NCBI GenBank assembly: GCA_030446435.1
Contig: JASURT010000009.1
Span: 1 to 35,834 of the forward strand
Direction: 5' to 3'
Source: Candidatus Ozemibacter sp.
GTDB lineage: Bacteria > Muiribacteriota > Ozemobacteria > Ozemobacterales > Ozemobacteraceae
DNA: 35,834 bases
A model generated the notes under the pieces. That model was not told the origin of the DNA, did no database searches, and worked only from the letters and a program-made list of their open reading frames with translations. Shown one piece after another: positions 7,354 through 16,900 of this stretch. The translations under genes were made by a program, and so were the position numbers. Each line of letters begins with the position of its first letter. The stretch's first letter is position 1.

Positions 7354-9801
7354 TCAGATAAACAGACCTGAATTACTTCGGCTCAATTCGTCGACATACA
7401 TTGCCACGCCGCCGATTTCGACACCATCGATGAGTTCAGACTCTTTGATTCCCATAACATCCATGCTCATAGAGCAGGCAACGAGTTTTACCTTATTTTC
7501 GATCGCGCTTTGAAGCAGGTCTTGCAGCGAAGTAACCTTTTTGTCTGCCATTACCTTATGCATCATGGCAGTGCCCATGCCGCCCATGTGCATTTTCGAA
7601 AGTTTAAGACCATCAACCCCCTTTGGCAGCATCATTCCAAACATTTTTTCGACCAGGTTTTTCTCTACCGGCTTTTCGGATTCTTTGCGCAGAAGACTCA
7701 GACCCCAGAAGGTAAAGAAGAGCGTCACATCATAACCGGCTGCGGCAGCACCATTTGCGATTATGAGAGCCGCCATGGCCTTATCGAGATCATTACTGAA
7801 AACCACGTTCGTCATCTTTTTCTGGCATGAAGTCATGGTAACGCATTCAGGCTTACCCAGTTTTTTTACTACGGCGCGATATTTTCCGCCGGCAATTTTA
7901 TCGATCGAAACGCATTCATTGCCGGTAGAATGGCACCAGGCCGGAACATCGGCGGCAAAACCGGGGTCAGTGGCAAGCACTTCAACAGCTTGTCCTTTAG
8001 ACAGCTCATCTACCGCAAGCTTAAGCTTGCTGATCGGGCCGGGGCATTGAAGACCGGAAACATCGATTTGTTTAACAATGTCGATCTGCCCTTCTGACTG
8101 TCTGGCGTGAGTTTCATTTTCACCACCGGCATCGTCGGACATTTCTCTCTTATCATAAAGCGCGTTTTTATTGACCATAGAGTAAGTTTTATAGCCACCA
8201 TCGAGATTGGAAGCTTTAAACCCTTTTTGATGAAGAATTCTATAAGCGAGATAGCCTCTTAACCCTGCCTGGCAATAAACCATATATTCTTTTTCAGGAT
8301 TCAGCTCAGAGATTCTTTCTCTGATTTCATGCAAAGGAATATGCATTGCACCAGGAATTGCGCCGGCCAGAACTTCTTCTTTAGTTCGAACATCGAGAAG
8401 CTTTTTGGCCGAATCGAATTTTTCGATATCTTCGGCATGAAAGTGCTTTGCAGCACCTCTGAGGAGATTTGCCGCGACCATACCCGCATAGTTCACAGGA
8501 TCTTTTGCCGAGCCATAAGGCGGAGCATAACAAAGTTCAAGTTCTTCAAGATCGTAAACAGTCATACCGGCGCGCACTGCAACTGCGAGAACATCGATTC
8601 TTTTATCGACACCATCGAGACCAACGGCCTGGGCACCGAGCACCTTTCCGTTTTCAGGATCAAAAATCAGTTTAAGAGAAATAGAAGTTGCTCCCGGATA
8701 GTAACTAGCGTGACTCGCAGGATGAACATAAACCTTGTCATATTTCAGAGAATTTTTCCTGGCCAGTTTTTCACTAAGACCAGTCATGGCAAAGGTAAGG
8801 TCGAAGACTTTGCATACTGCCGAACCCTGAGTATCCCGATACTCGCGTTCAAGTCCAAATATGTTGTCTGCAGCAATTCTTCCCTGTCTGTTAGCTGGAC
8901 CAGCCAAAGGAATAAGCGCGGGCTTCTGCGTTATAAAATCCGTTACTTCTACCGCATCGCCAACAGCGTAGATTGCAGGATCGCTTGTCTGCATGCGACT
9001 GTTAACCTTAATACCACCGGTAACACCAATATCAAGGCCGGCCTCTTTAGCCAAACCATTTTCGGGCTTAACCCCGATCGCCATAATGACTAAATCGGTT
9101 TCAAACTTTTCACCCGAACTTAAAACTGCAACCAGTCTATCTTTTGCTGATTCAAAAGAAGTTACCGACTGTCCCAGCTTAAGCTTTACGCCATTCATCT
9201 CGATTTCTGCATGCAGCATCGAAGCCATTTCAGGGTCAGATGGCCCCATTACCTGAGGTGCAAGCTCTACCAACACCACATTCATACCCATATGCCGCAA
9301 TGATTCAGTCATTTCAAGACCAATATAGCCGCCACCGACGACCACAGCATCTTTTTTACCCTGAGCGGCTTCTTTGATGCGGTCCATATCTTCCAGATTG
9401 CGCAGCGAAAAAATGTTTTTATTGTCAATACCCGGAATTGGGGGCTTAAAAGGGGCTGCACCAGGGCTTAAAATCAGATGATCGTAAGACTCTGTGTATT
9501 CTTCATCTTTAACGAGATTTTTGACGGTTACCTGTTTTTTTTCTTTGTCGATACTTAGAACTTCATTTCTGGTTCTTACATCGATATTGAATTTTGCATT
9601 CATGATTTCGGGAGTCGTAACCAGCAATTTGTCGCGACTGTCGATAACTTCACTTACATGGTATGGCAAACCACAGTTCGCGAACGATATGTGCTCGCCA
9701 CGTTCAAAAAGTATAATTTCTGCGTCTTCGTTAAGTCTTCTCGCTCTGGCCGCTGCGCTGGCTCCGCCTGCGACACCGCCAACAATTAAAATTTTCATCA
9801 T
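7354..9801 (-). CDS. CoA-disulfide reductase family fusion: CoADR-rhodanese-TusA-DsrE (815 aa)
   Basis: Cytoplasmic flavoprotein for thiol/persulfide chemistry. Domain 1 (about 1-445) is a pyridine-nucleotide disulfide oxidoreductase with the FAD motif GGVAGGASAAARARR, a second dinucleotide motif VVVGGGYIGLEMTE, and the single active-site Cys43 in SFANCGLPYH, typical of CoA-disulfide/persulfide reductases. Domain 2 (about 455-545) is a rhodanese with the loop VYCQAGLRG (Cys near 508). Domain 3 (about 575-650) is a TusA/SirA sulfur carrier with GLQCPGP (Cys near 586). Domain 4 (about 660-815) is DsrE/F-like with ACSMSMD (Cys776). The chain of cysteines suggests intramolecular sulfur relay to or from low-molecular thiols. 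It follows trxA by 13 bases and shares its promoter. The ATG at 9801 has GAGGAG upstream; the adjacent second ATG is equally possible. Substrate (CoA disulfide, CoA persulfide, polysulfide) cannot be told from sequence. Confidence 0.92.
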   Translation of the reverse strand: MMKILIVGGVAGGASAAARARRLNEDAEIILFERGEHISFANCGLPYHVSEVIDSRDKLLVTTPEIMNAKFNIDVRTRNEVLSIDKEKKQVTVKNLVKDEEYTESYDHLILSPGAAPFKPPIPGIDNKNIFSLRNLEDMDRIKEAAQGKKDAVVVGGGYIGLEMTESLRHMGMNVVLVELAPQVMGPSDPEMASMLHAEIEMNGVKLKLGQSVTSFESAKDRLVAVLSSGEKFETDLVIMAIGVKPENGLAKEAGLDIGVTGGIKVNSRMQTSDPAIYAVGDAVEVTDFITQKPALIPLAGPANRQGRIAADNIFGLEREYRDTQGSAVCKVFDLTFAMTGLSEKLARKNSLKYDKVYVHPASHASYYPGATSISLKLIFDPENGKVLGAQAVGLDGVDKRIDVLAVAVRAGMTVYDLEELELCYAPPYGSAKDPVNYAGMVAANLLRGAAKHFHAEDIEKFDSAKKLLDVRTKEEVLAGAIPGAMHIPLHEIRERISELNPEKEYMVYCQAGLRGYLAYRILHQKGFKASNLDGGYKTYSMVNKNALYDKREMSDDAGGENETHARQSEGQIDIVKQIDVSGLQCPGPISKLKLAVDELSKGQAVEVLATDPGFAADVPAWCHSTGNECVSIDKIAGGKYRAVVKKLGKPECVTMTSCQKKMTNVVFSNDLDKAMAALIIANGAAAAGYDVTLFFTFWGLSLLRKESEKPVEKNLVEKMFGMMLPKGVDGLKLSKMHMGGMGTAMMHKVMADKKVTSLQDLLQSAIENKVKLVACSMSMDVMGIKESELIDGVEIGGVAMYVDELSRSNSGLFI

Positions 9802-9814
9802 TTTTCTCCTCTCA

Positions 9815-10126
9815 TCAAGAAACAGCTCTTACAAGAGCTTCTTCTGTCTGCAAACCCTGAAAAACCTTAACCTGCTGGCCATCTTTGAACAAGATCAGGA
9901 TTGGAATCGAAAAGATATTGAATTTCGAAGCAATATCAGGGTTTTCTTCAACATTGAGCTTGGCGATTTTTGCTTTATCGCCGACTTTCTGTGCTACGCT
10001 CTCAAGAATTGGAAGTTGCATCTGGCAAGGACCACACCAGGGCGCCCAGAAATCTACAAGAACAGTACCTTTGCCGGTGAACTCGGAAAAATTTACAGAA
10101 TTTATTTTTTCAACACCAGTACTCAT
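9815..10126 (-). CDS. trxA: Thioredoxin
   Basis: Small dithiol reductant of 103 residues, the normal thioredoxin length. The active site WCGPC is at residues 30-34 within LVDFWAPWCGPCQ, the cis-Pro region reads FSIPILILFKDG, and the Asp in VDFW is present. There is no signal peptide, so it is cytoplasmic. The start ATG at 10126 has AAGGAG 9 bases upstream. It is first in a two-gene operon with the CoADR-rhodanese-TusA-DsrE fusion, so it likely reduces disulfides or persulfides formed by that enzyme. A sigma-54-type promoter stands about 37 bases upstream. Product certain; the partnership is inferred from linkage. Confidence 0.96.
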   Translation of the reverse strand: MSTGVEKINSVNFSEFTGKGTVLVDFWAPWCGPCQMQLPILESVAQKVGDKAKIAKLNVEENPDIASKFNIFSIPILILFKDGQQVKVFQGLQTEEALVRAVS

Positions 10127-10162
10127 GATATTACTCCTTAAAATTTAATTTGTGAAGTAATT

Positions 10163-10178
10163 AGCATGAACCGTGCCA
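10163..10178 (-). promoter_or_regulatory. Sigma-54 (RpoN)-type promoter of trxA operon
   Basis: Minus strand TGGCACG-GTTC-ATGCT: -24 element at 10172-10178 and -12 element at 10163-10167, with the invariant GG-N10-GC spacing. Only one base differs from TGGCACG-N4-TTGCW. The predicted start is near 10152, with a leader of about 25 bases that includes the SD. Confidence 0.7.
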
Positions 10179-10254
10179 GCTTCGACAAAAGCAAACAAGA
10201 CCGGCATCAATAGTGGTTTATCCACCAGAAAATTTTCAAATTTCTCAAACAGTG

Positions 10255-10296
10255 TTGCGCAACCTAAACCGCAACCCTCGCAACCATTGCGCAACC
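10255..10296 (-). repeat. Four GGTTGCG repeats upstream of the sigma-54 promoter (candidate enhancer)
   Basis: The heptamer CGCAACC (plus strand) starts at 10258, 10270, 10279 and 10290, a spacing of 12, 9 and 11 bases, close to one helical turn. The outer two are part of the palindrome TTGCGCAA. The cluster lies about 80-120 bases upstream of the -24 element, where activators of sigma-54 promoters usually bind. A further inverted repeat GTGG-TTTAT-CCAC lies at 10213-10225. Binding protein unknown. Confidence 0.5.
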
Positions 10297-10348
10297 AGTC
10301 AAAATTTCCCCTCGCCACTCAAACGATCGGCGCATATAAAACGCATAT

Positions 10349-10378
10349 AAAAAAAAGAGCTGTCTCTAACGAGACAGC
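10349..10378 (-). terminator. Intrinsic terminator of flagellin 4
   Basis: Minus strand GCTGTCTC-GTTA-GAGACAGC (10359-10378), a perfect 8-bp stem, followed by TC and T8 (10356-10349), 29 bases after the flagellin stop. Confidence 0.93.
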
Positions 10379-10407
10379 CCCTTGTGCAAACCTATGGGGG
10401 GATTTTA

Positions 10408-13029
10408 TTATCTGAGAAGGTCGAGAACAGACTGGGCAGAAACGTTAGCCTGACCGACCATTGCGTTACTTGCCTGCTGCAAGATCTGAGACTGAGTCAT
10501 TTCAATGACTTCAGCAGCCATATCTACGTCTCTGATACGTGATTCAGAAGCAGTCATGTTCTGCAGAGCCACGCGCAAGCTGTTATTGGTGTAAGTCATA
10601 CGATTTTCAATAGCACCGAGCTTGGCACGTTCTGAAGAAATGGTCTGAAGGGCCTTATCGATAAGACCGATTGCGATTTCAGAAGATTTTACGGTGGTAA
10701 GATCGAGATCTTCGATTCCCAGGGCGCGGCAGTCTGTTCTGATTATGTTCGACTTCGCTGTATGCCCCTGATTTGGACCAATCTGGAACTGAATCGAGGT
10801 ATCTTTAACATGCATTGTGAAGGCATACTGACCAACACCGTTTTCGTAAGCAACCGGGTCGATATCGAAGGTAGCCTTAAGAGTATTGAGTGAATCAGGG
10901 CTACCGAGTTCAGTCATGACGACCTTACCGCTCTTACCAGGAATTGTCGAGAACAGTCTCATTGTCTGAGCAGCAGTATTGATTTCGGCGTTAACCTTAA
11001 CCCCGTTGATACTGGCTTCAGAGTTGATAAGATTAGCGATGCTGGTAATCGACTTAAACGAAGCACCTGCAGTAGCCTGGCCTTCAGGAATTGTAATGAC
11101 CATTCCGTTTCCGTCAAGATCGGCAACATAGAACGACAGATTGTCAACCCCCGCAGAAACGGTATTAGCGGCAATTACATAACCAAATCGGCTCGATGCC
11201 TGGTCGTAGGCAAAGTTCTGATCAGCGGCGTTACCGTCGAAACCAGAGGTAGTTGTCTGTTCATGCATTCTAAGACCAACCGAAACATTCTGGCCGCCGC
11301 CGGCATCGGTGATATCAAAGTTTGATTCAACGCCGGTTTCGAGTGATCTGAATGAAAGCAGACCATTGTTGTTTTCGGCAACGATCTTAAGATTGTTGGC
11401 GCCAATCTGCATATTGATCGCTTCGACCAGAGAATTCATTCCGCCGGCACTGTAATTACCGGTAAGAGTAATTGTTGTCTGGGTGGTAGCAGAATGTCTG
11501 TCGGTAATGTTGAACGAAATATCGGTCAGACCAGCCTGAGAAAAGTCATAGCTGCTGATCAGATCGTATGAAGTCGCAACACCTGGATTGCCGCCGCTGC
11601 CGGTATATCGGCCGTTGGCGATTCCCAACGGATTGGCGGGATCAGAGTTTGAACTGATTGAAACGTATGCGGCAGAACCGGTATTGAGAGTAAAGAATTC
11701 GAGAGCATAGTGATCATTAACTCTTGCTCGAACCAGACTGTTAGCAGTAGTCAGTTCATCATTCATGATTGAAGCAATCTGACCCATGCTGAATACGCCT
11801 GTAGCAACAGTGATAGTAACGGTTCCGGCTGCAGTTGTAGAATCGTCGATATCGAAAGTGAAACCGCTGGCGATAGAAATGCCCAGTTCAGCCGAAATAG
11901 TGTTTACGTGAGCTGAAAGTGGCGGTTCAAATGTAAGATCGATACCTTCAATAAGGCCTGCTGCCCTGTGTCCGGCAATCTGGGTAGTCATCGTCTGTCT
12001 TGCTCCGTATGGAACACCGATGTTCGTTACCGCAATAGAATAGACCGGATCTTCAGGAACAACGACCTGCTGGAAACCAAGAGCTTTTACCAGCGCTTCT
12101 TCACCGGTAAAGTTGATTCTGCCAAGCTCACCGTTTCTGCCTGAGGTTACAAGAATCTGACCATTGCTTTCGCCATAAGTCATAAAAAGAGATTCTGAAC
12201 CATCGAAATGCAGGCCTTTACCAAGCTGATCTTCAGTCATGCCTTTGAGAATTCGATCGGTCAACTGACCAAGTGTAAGGTCTTTGCTGACGATGATTTC
12301 GCCCTGACTGTTATCACCCTGTAGATAAAGGGTCTGTGGCAGATCAAGAATGAAGTGACCGTTGTTGTCGTAGAAATTGGACAAAGATTGCAGCGTAGTG
12401 CTTGAAGAAGCAATTTCGCCTTCTACGGTAGTAAAAATGTTTGATCGCTGCTGTTCAGGGGTGCCACCATACACTTTTTGACCAATACCGGGAACATACT
12501 CGGATTTTGGCCATACAACAACAGAGAAATCAGAAAAAGTAAGAACCTCGCCAGTAACAACCGGGTCGAGGTTTTTGGGATCACTTGTTGAAATCTTGGC
12601 AGTTCCGCTTCCATCAAGAAGTTTTCTGGTATTGAATTCAGTACCATAAGAAATTCTGTTGATGTCTTCTTTGAGCTGCGCGATTTCTTTCTGAATTTCG
12701 AGTCTGTCAGTTGTGGTGAGGGTGTCGTTGCCTGATTGCAGTGCGAGTTCACGCATGCGCTGAAGCATGCTGTGAGTTTCATTCAGAGCACCTTCGGCTG
12801 TCTGAATGAGACTGATTCCATCCTGGACGTTCATGATGGCCCGATTAATACCACGCACCTGAGTGCGAAGCTTCTCGGAGATTGTCAGACCAGCAGCATC
12901 ATCAGATGCTCGATTAATTCTCAGGCCTGAGGACAGGCGTTCAATTGAGCTAGACAACCTGCTGTCGTTTTTTACCAGGTTGCTATGCGCATTTAGAGCC
13001 GTTACATTTGTGTTAATACGCAGGGCCAT
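10408..13029 (-). CDS. fliC: Flagellin 4, giant and divergent (873 aa)
   Basis: Filament protein, the largest of the four. The N-terminus starts MALRINTNVTALNAHSNLVK and contains SSGLRINRASDDAAGLTISE. The C-terminus has KLGAIENRMTYTNNSLRVAL and ESRIRDVDMAAEVIEMTQSQ and ends in VLDLLR. These differ clearly from the [11 protein letters not shown] type of flagellins 1-3. The central insert of about 600 residues is roughly three times a normal D2/D3. One cysteine is visible near the C-terminal region (RTDCRALG), unusual for flagellins. It sits directly after csrA, as hag does in B. subtilis, so it may be the ancestral copy. The SD GGAGG is 9 bases before the ATG; no GGA-hairpin pair like that of flagellins 1-3 is evident. 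A terminator follows. Confidence 0.96.
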   Translation of the reverse strand: MALRINTNVTALNAHSNLVKNDSRLSSSIERLSSGLRINRASDDAAGLTISEKLRTQVRGINRAIMNVQDGISLIQTAEGALNETHSMLQRMRELALQSGNDTLTTTDRLEIQKEIAQLKEDINRISYGTEFNTRKLLDGSGTAKISTSDPKNLDPVVTGEVLTFSDFSVVVWPKSEYVPGIGQKVYGGTPEQQRSNIFTTVEGEIASSSTTLQSLSNFYDNNGHFILDLPQTLYLQGDNSQGEIIVSKDLTLGQLTDRILKGMTEDQLGKGLHFDGSESLFMTYGESNGQILVTSGRNGELGRINFTGEEALVKALGFQQVVVPEDPVYSIAVTNIGVPYGARQTMTTQIAGHRAAGLIEGIDLTFEPPLSAHVNTISAELGISIASGFTFDIDDSTTAAGTVTITVATGVFSMGQIASIMNDELTTANSLVRARVNDHYALEFFTLNTGSAAYVSISSNSDPANPLGIANGRYTGSGGNPGVATSYDLISSYDFSQAGLTDISFNITDRHSATTQTTITLTGNYSAGGMNSLVEAINMQIGANNLKIVAENNNGLLSFRSLETGVESNFDITDAGGGQNVSVGLRMHEQTTTSGFDGNAADQNFAYDQASSRFGYVIAANTVSAGVDNLSFYVADLDGNGMVITIPEGQATAGASFKSITSIANLINSEASINGVKVNAEINTAAQTMRLFSTIPGKSGKVVMTELGSPDSLNTLKATFDIDPVAYENGVGQYAFTMHVKDTSIQFQIGPNQGHTAKSNIIRTDCRALGIEDLDLTTVKSSEIAIGLIDKALQTISSERAKLGAIENRMTYTNNSLRVALQNMTASESRIRDVDMAAEVIEMTQSQILQQASNAMVGQANVSAQSVLDLLR

Positions 13030-13098
13030 AGGTTTGCCTCCATGACTATTTGGGGTTCAATCCGTTTTTTTGCTTCGAAGCTTTTATTTTTCCCCATC

Positions 13099-13135
13099 TA
13101 TTTAAACCATCGGAATATCTAGTCAACAAACGTTA
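13099..13135 (-). promoter_or_regulatory. Candidate promoter for flagellin 4
   Basis: Two overlapping readings on the minus strand. Sigma-70-like: TTGACT (13121-13126), 16 bases, TAAATA (13099-13104). Sigma-28-like: TAACGTTT (its first four bases at 13132-13135), 17 bases from TAAC to TCCGATGG (13107-13114). Neither is perfect. Confidence 0.4.
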
Positions 13136-13184
13136 GCTCGATATTCGACAGTTATAGCCAAATAATGTTCCTTATCTTCGTTTT

Positions 13185-13460
13185 TCACGATTTTGCTTTG
13201 TTTTTTGGTTTAATATCTTTTTTTCCGAAGTTTTTAAGAATATCCTGAGGAAGACTCTTAAGCGGATCAAGAGACGTGATCTTAGCGGCTTCCTGGTTTT
13301 CTTTCTGGATTTCTTCGTAAACTTCCCAACGATGCACTTTTACACTTCTGGGTGCGTTAATGCCGATTTTTACCTGATCTTTTCCGATATCAACCAGAAC
13401 AATCTCGACATCATCGCCAATGATTATCTTTTCATTTATCTTTCTGGTAAGTACCAGCAT
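13185..13460 (-). CDS. csrA: Translational regulator CsrA with C-terminal extension
   Basis: RNA-binding dimer that blocks translation by binding GGA in hairpin loops; in flagellated bacteria with FliW it represses flagellin. The N-terminus [17 protein letters not shown] has the conserved Leu4 and Arg6; the C-terminal RNA-binding Arg44 is present in [14 protein letters not shown] (Trp where Glu is common). It is 91 residues against the usual 60-80, with an extra basic tail (about residues 63-91, ending KPKNKAKS). Its ATG overlaps the fliW stop (TAATG), so the two are translationally coupled and made together. Candidate targets, the GGA-loop leaders of flagellins 1-3 and the orphan leader, are in this same window. 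Identification is secure. Confidence 0.96.
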   Translation of the reverse strand: MLVLTRKINEKIIIGDDVEIVLVDIGKDQVKIGINAPRSVKVHRWEVYEEIQKENQEAAKITSLDPLKSLPQDILKNFGKKDIKPKNKAKS

Positions 13461-13957
13461 TATCCCTCACCCTCCTTTTGATCGGAGTCGAGAGAGTCCT
13501 GCACCTCTTTCAGTCTGGCCGCACGTTTTTCCATCTCATCGAGAATTCGCGCTTTAACCGAGTGACGGGTATTGCTGGAAATTATCTGCCGGCCTTTGCG
13601 GTTGGCAGCATTGATAACCAGTGGGCCCTGAAGATTTGCGGTCATATCCTGCGGGTTTTGCGGGATAGAAACTATTACATAGATGACTGCATCTTCTGCA
13701 CGCTTTAAACCAATAAAGTCAGCATCAGAATCTGAAATTTCGAGATCATATTCGAACATGAAGCTCAGGGGCTCAATGATTACGAATGCAAGATTCCCAT
13801 CATCAACACATTGCAACCAACGGAACGGGCTTCCGTCATCCGTATTGAAAACAACATATCGATGGTAATCCTCAAAGCCAAGTAAGCCTTCGTCGAAGGT
13901 TATAATCTCTTCTTCAGCAATGCTTATTTTTCCAAATCTGGATGTGGAAAGATTCAT
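13460..13957 (-). CDS. fliW: Flagellar assembly factor FliW
   Basis: FliW binds CsrA and releases flagellin mRNA from repression; flagellin in turn sequesters FliW, so secretion of flagellin is sensed. The 165-residue protein shows the family signatures [18 protein letters not shown] near the N-terminus and [18 protein letters not shown] in the C-terminal half. It has an acidic Asp/Glu-rich tail. It lies 22 bases after flgL and overlaps csrA by one base. The start at 13957 has AAGGAAATAAG upstream, a moderate SD. Established model from B. subtilis and Campylobacter; activity here is inferred from family and linkage. Confidence 0.95.
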   Translation of the reverse strand: MNLSTSRFGKISIAEEEIITFDEGLLGFEDYHRYVVFNTDDGSPFRWLQCVDDGNLAFVIIEPLSFMFEYDLEISDSDADFIGLKRAEDAVIYVIVSIPQNPQDMTANLQGPLVINAANRKGRQIISSNTRHSVKARILDEMEKRAARLKEVQDSLDSDQKEGEG

Positions 13958-13979
13958 ACTTAACGCTTATTTCCTTCGT

Positions 13980-16900
13980 TTATCTGAGAAATTCCATCAA
14001 GGTTGTCTGCATTACCCTGGCTCCTGTCTGAAGAGCTGCCTGATAGGCAGTTTCCAGTTCAGTCATCCGGACAATAGCTTCAGCCATATCTATATCTTCG
14101 ACACTTGACAGCATTTCCTTTAGGTTTAAAGTGATATTTTCTTGTTTTTCTTTTGTTGCAGTTACCCGATTGGCCTTTGTGCCCACTTCTGCGTGCAATT
14201 TAAGTATTCGATTAAGATCTGCATCGATCATCTTAAGACTTTCTTCAGAAATCGCTTTTGAATCGTTTCGCAACAGATTGTCACGCAAATCCATCAAAGT
14301 GGTGAAAACAGAAGGCGAATTACCCAAACCAAGCGAAGAAGCAACGTTCGGGTTACCTTCAGCCAGATCCCGAACCTTGATATAAGGCTCGCCCTTTGTG
14401 TTTGTAAGATTTATTCTTTTTCCATCATCAGAGATCCAGGCCTGAATATTGAAGTTTGCGTCGGTGTTCGAGAATCTGTCGATCATTTCGCCCACGGTTT
14501 TTACGCCGGTAAGATCAATTTCTCCTGAAAATTCGCCGCTCTGAACATAAAGCTTGCCCATTGTTACACCACCGTCATTAACCCTCAGTGCTTCTATGGG
14601 GGTCGTGGCGGTCATTCCCGGGTCAATATCCTTACCGATTAGATTGTGATCAACAGTTCTACCAAGAATGCCAAGATCGAAAGCAGAAGTGCTGTCGATA
14701 TCGATCACTTCCATTTTTCCGGTCGCACCGTGGTTTTTATCTATAAGTTCGATGCCGTTTTGATCCTGATTTATTCTGGCTTCTACATATATTCCGTTAG
14801 CGGGATCATTGATTTTATCGAGAACATCGCCGACCGTTTCACAACCTCTGAGATCTATGGCTTTGAAATGGCCCGCTTTGTCGGTTATGCGAATATAACC
14901 GAGGTTAACCCCGGAATTGAATGTTCTGCTGGAGTTCAACGCCTTGAGTTCGGTATCTTTGGTCACAGCCGGATTCATATCGAGTGAACCGGTAAGGGTC
15001 GGCAGAGCTTTAACCGTAATCGCTGAACCCGTAAGAGTATTTGGGGTATGATTACTGGTATTCAAAATCAGACCAAGATCACGACCGGTATTTGTCGATT
15101 CTTCAACGGTTATGCCGTAATTTCCTTCAACTGCATTAGGGTCAGATACGACGAATCGATTTGCCGCGGTATCCCAGGTTGCCACGAACTTTCCGGTATT
15201 GTTAATGGCATCGACGACGTCGCCGATAGTTGAAGCCCCGGTTAGATCTACCTGAACCGGCACATCGTCAGCGCCACGAATCACCATAAAACCAATTTCC
15301 GGTGGTTGCGCAAGACTTGAAAGAGGATCGGCAGTAGTAAGACCCATCGGCACGAGAGTATCGCCGACGATAGTGTTTCCCTGAGAAGACTTCAGAAGAC
15401 CGAGATTCTTGGTTACGGTTGTGGTTTCTTTTATTGAAATCGGGCCACCATCAAACACTTCTTCAATGCGAAAATCTTCTGGACCGACCGTATTATCGGT
15501 TATAACGATTCGTTTGCTCGACAAATCGAAACTCGCAGTTTGATTACCACCGGTTTGCAGATTGATTGCATCTATAACGTCCTGCGGGGTGTTTACCGCA
15601 GTGAGATCGACCCTGGTAGTAGTTCCATTGTGCCCGGTGATGTTTATAAATCCGTCTTCTACACCTTTGCCGCCGTTCAGAAATGACAGCGGGGTTGCTT
15701 CAGATTCCATATCGGAATCGAAGGTAGAATAAATCTGGTTTGCCGGACCGACATTGTTGAGCAAACCCAGGTCATCTGCCACATGCGGGTCGAGATCTTT
15801 TATATAAAGCTGAGTTCTGGTTGAATCGATCGAAAGATCACCATCACCACCGGTAATATCGGTTATATCAATACGTTTGTGAATCATGTCGAAGGTAGCG
15901 TTAATACTGGCTCCGCCGTCAATGGCGTTTAAACGGGCAACAACGTCACCCACCGTCACCGCACCACTGAGATCGACTCTGTGATTTCTTCCGTCTCTGG
16001 TGTTTACGTTGAGATAGCCATCAGGAACACCCAGCCCACCATTGAGATCAGTAAGATTGGTGAATTCAGAAAGCATTTTAGGGTCTGACAAACCAATCAG
16101 GGTCGAGGTTTTTCCGGCATTACGATAAAGCCCCAGCGCCGATGCCGTATCAGATGGCACAACTTCGATTCCGGCTTCGAATGAATTGGTGTCGTTTATC
16201 ATGCCGATAACATCATCGAGTGTGTGGGCCGAAGAAAGGTCTATCTTATGCGGCACCCCATTCTGGTCAGAAATGATTATATTGCCGCCCTGCACACCTT
16301 TTCCCAGGTTAAGCATCTCAAGGGGAAGGCTTTTTTCGAGAGGCGGATAAGTGTATTCAAACCCAGGGGTGGGCGTGATCACACTGCTGCCGAAGAAAAT
16401 TTCGTGACCGGTAACGCTTTTCTCAACAATGGTGCCACGATCAATTTCAACCCCAATGCGCTTGTTATCGCCATTATATGAAATGTCCATGGGATTGTTG
16501 AGATTGACATCTTCTCTTACTTCGCCAAGAGAATATGAAACCATACCGGTATTGGCGTTTGAATCGAGACCTAAAATTGTATTGAAAGGTTTTCTGTCAA
16601 CATCATGCCCGGCAAAGATGTATTGACCGGCGACATTGGTGTTGCCCACATCAACGAGATGAAGTAAAAGTTCGTTAATTTCTTCGGCGATAGCGTCTCG
16701 ATCTTCCTGAACCAGAGTATCGTTCGCGCCTTCGACCGCGAGTTCGCGAACTCTCTGAATTGCAGTTTCTATTGTGGTTAACGAAGTATCAATGTTGTTA
16801 TACCATTGACTTGCATTGTCGATATTGTTTGAATACTGCTTGTTTTCGACAATTTCTGTCTTGTAAAGCATAGAAAGGGCATTTGAAGTAGGATTTTCAG

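Noticed and set aside
8329-9093. Long open frame (254 codons) on the plus strand opposite the CoADR fusion
   Set aside because: It is antisense to a well-supported gene, has no SD or recognisable domain, and its composition follows the codon pattern of the minus-strand gene.
9494-10141. 215-codon plus-strand frame across the reductase/thioredoxin junction
   Set aside because: It spans two clear minus-strand genes; no SD and no known domain.
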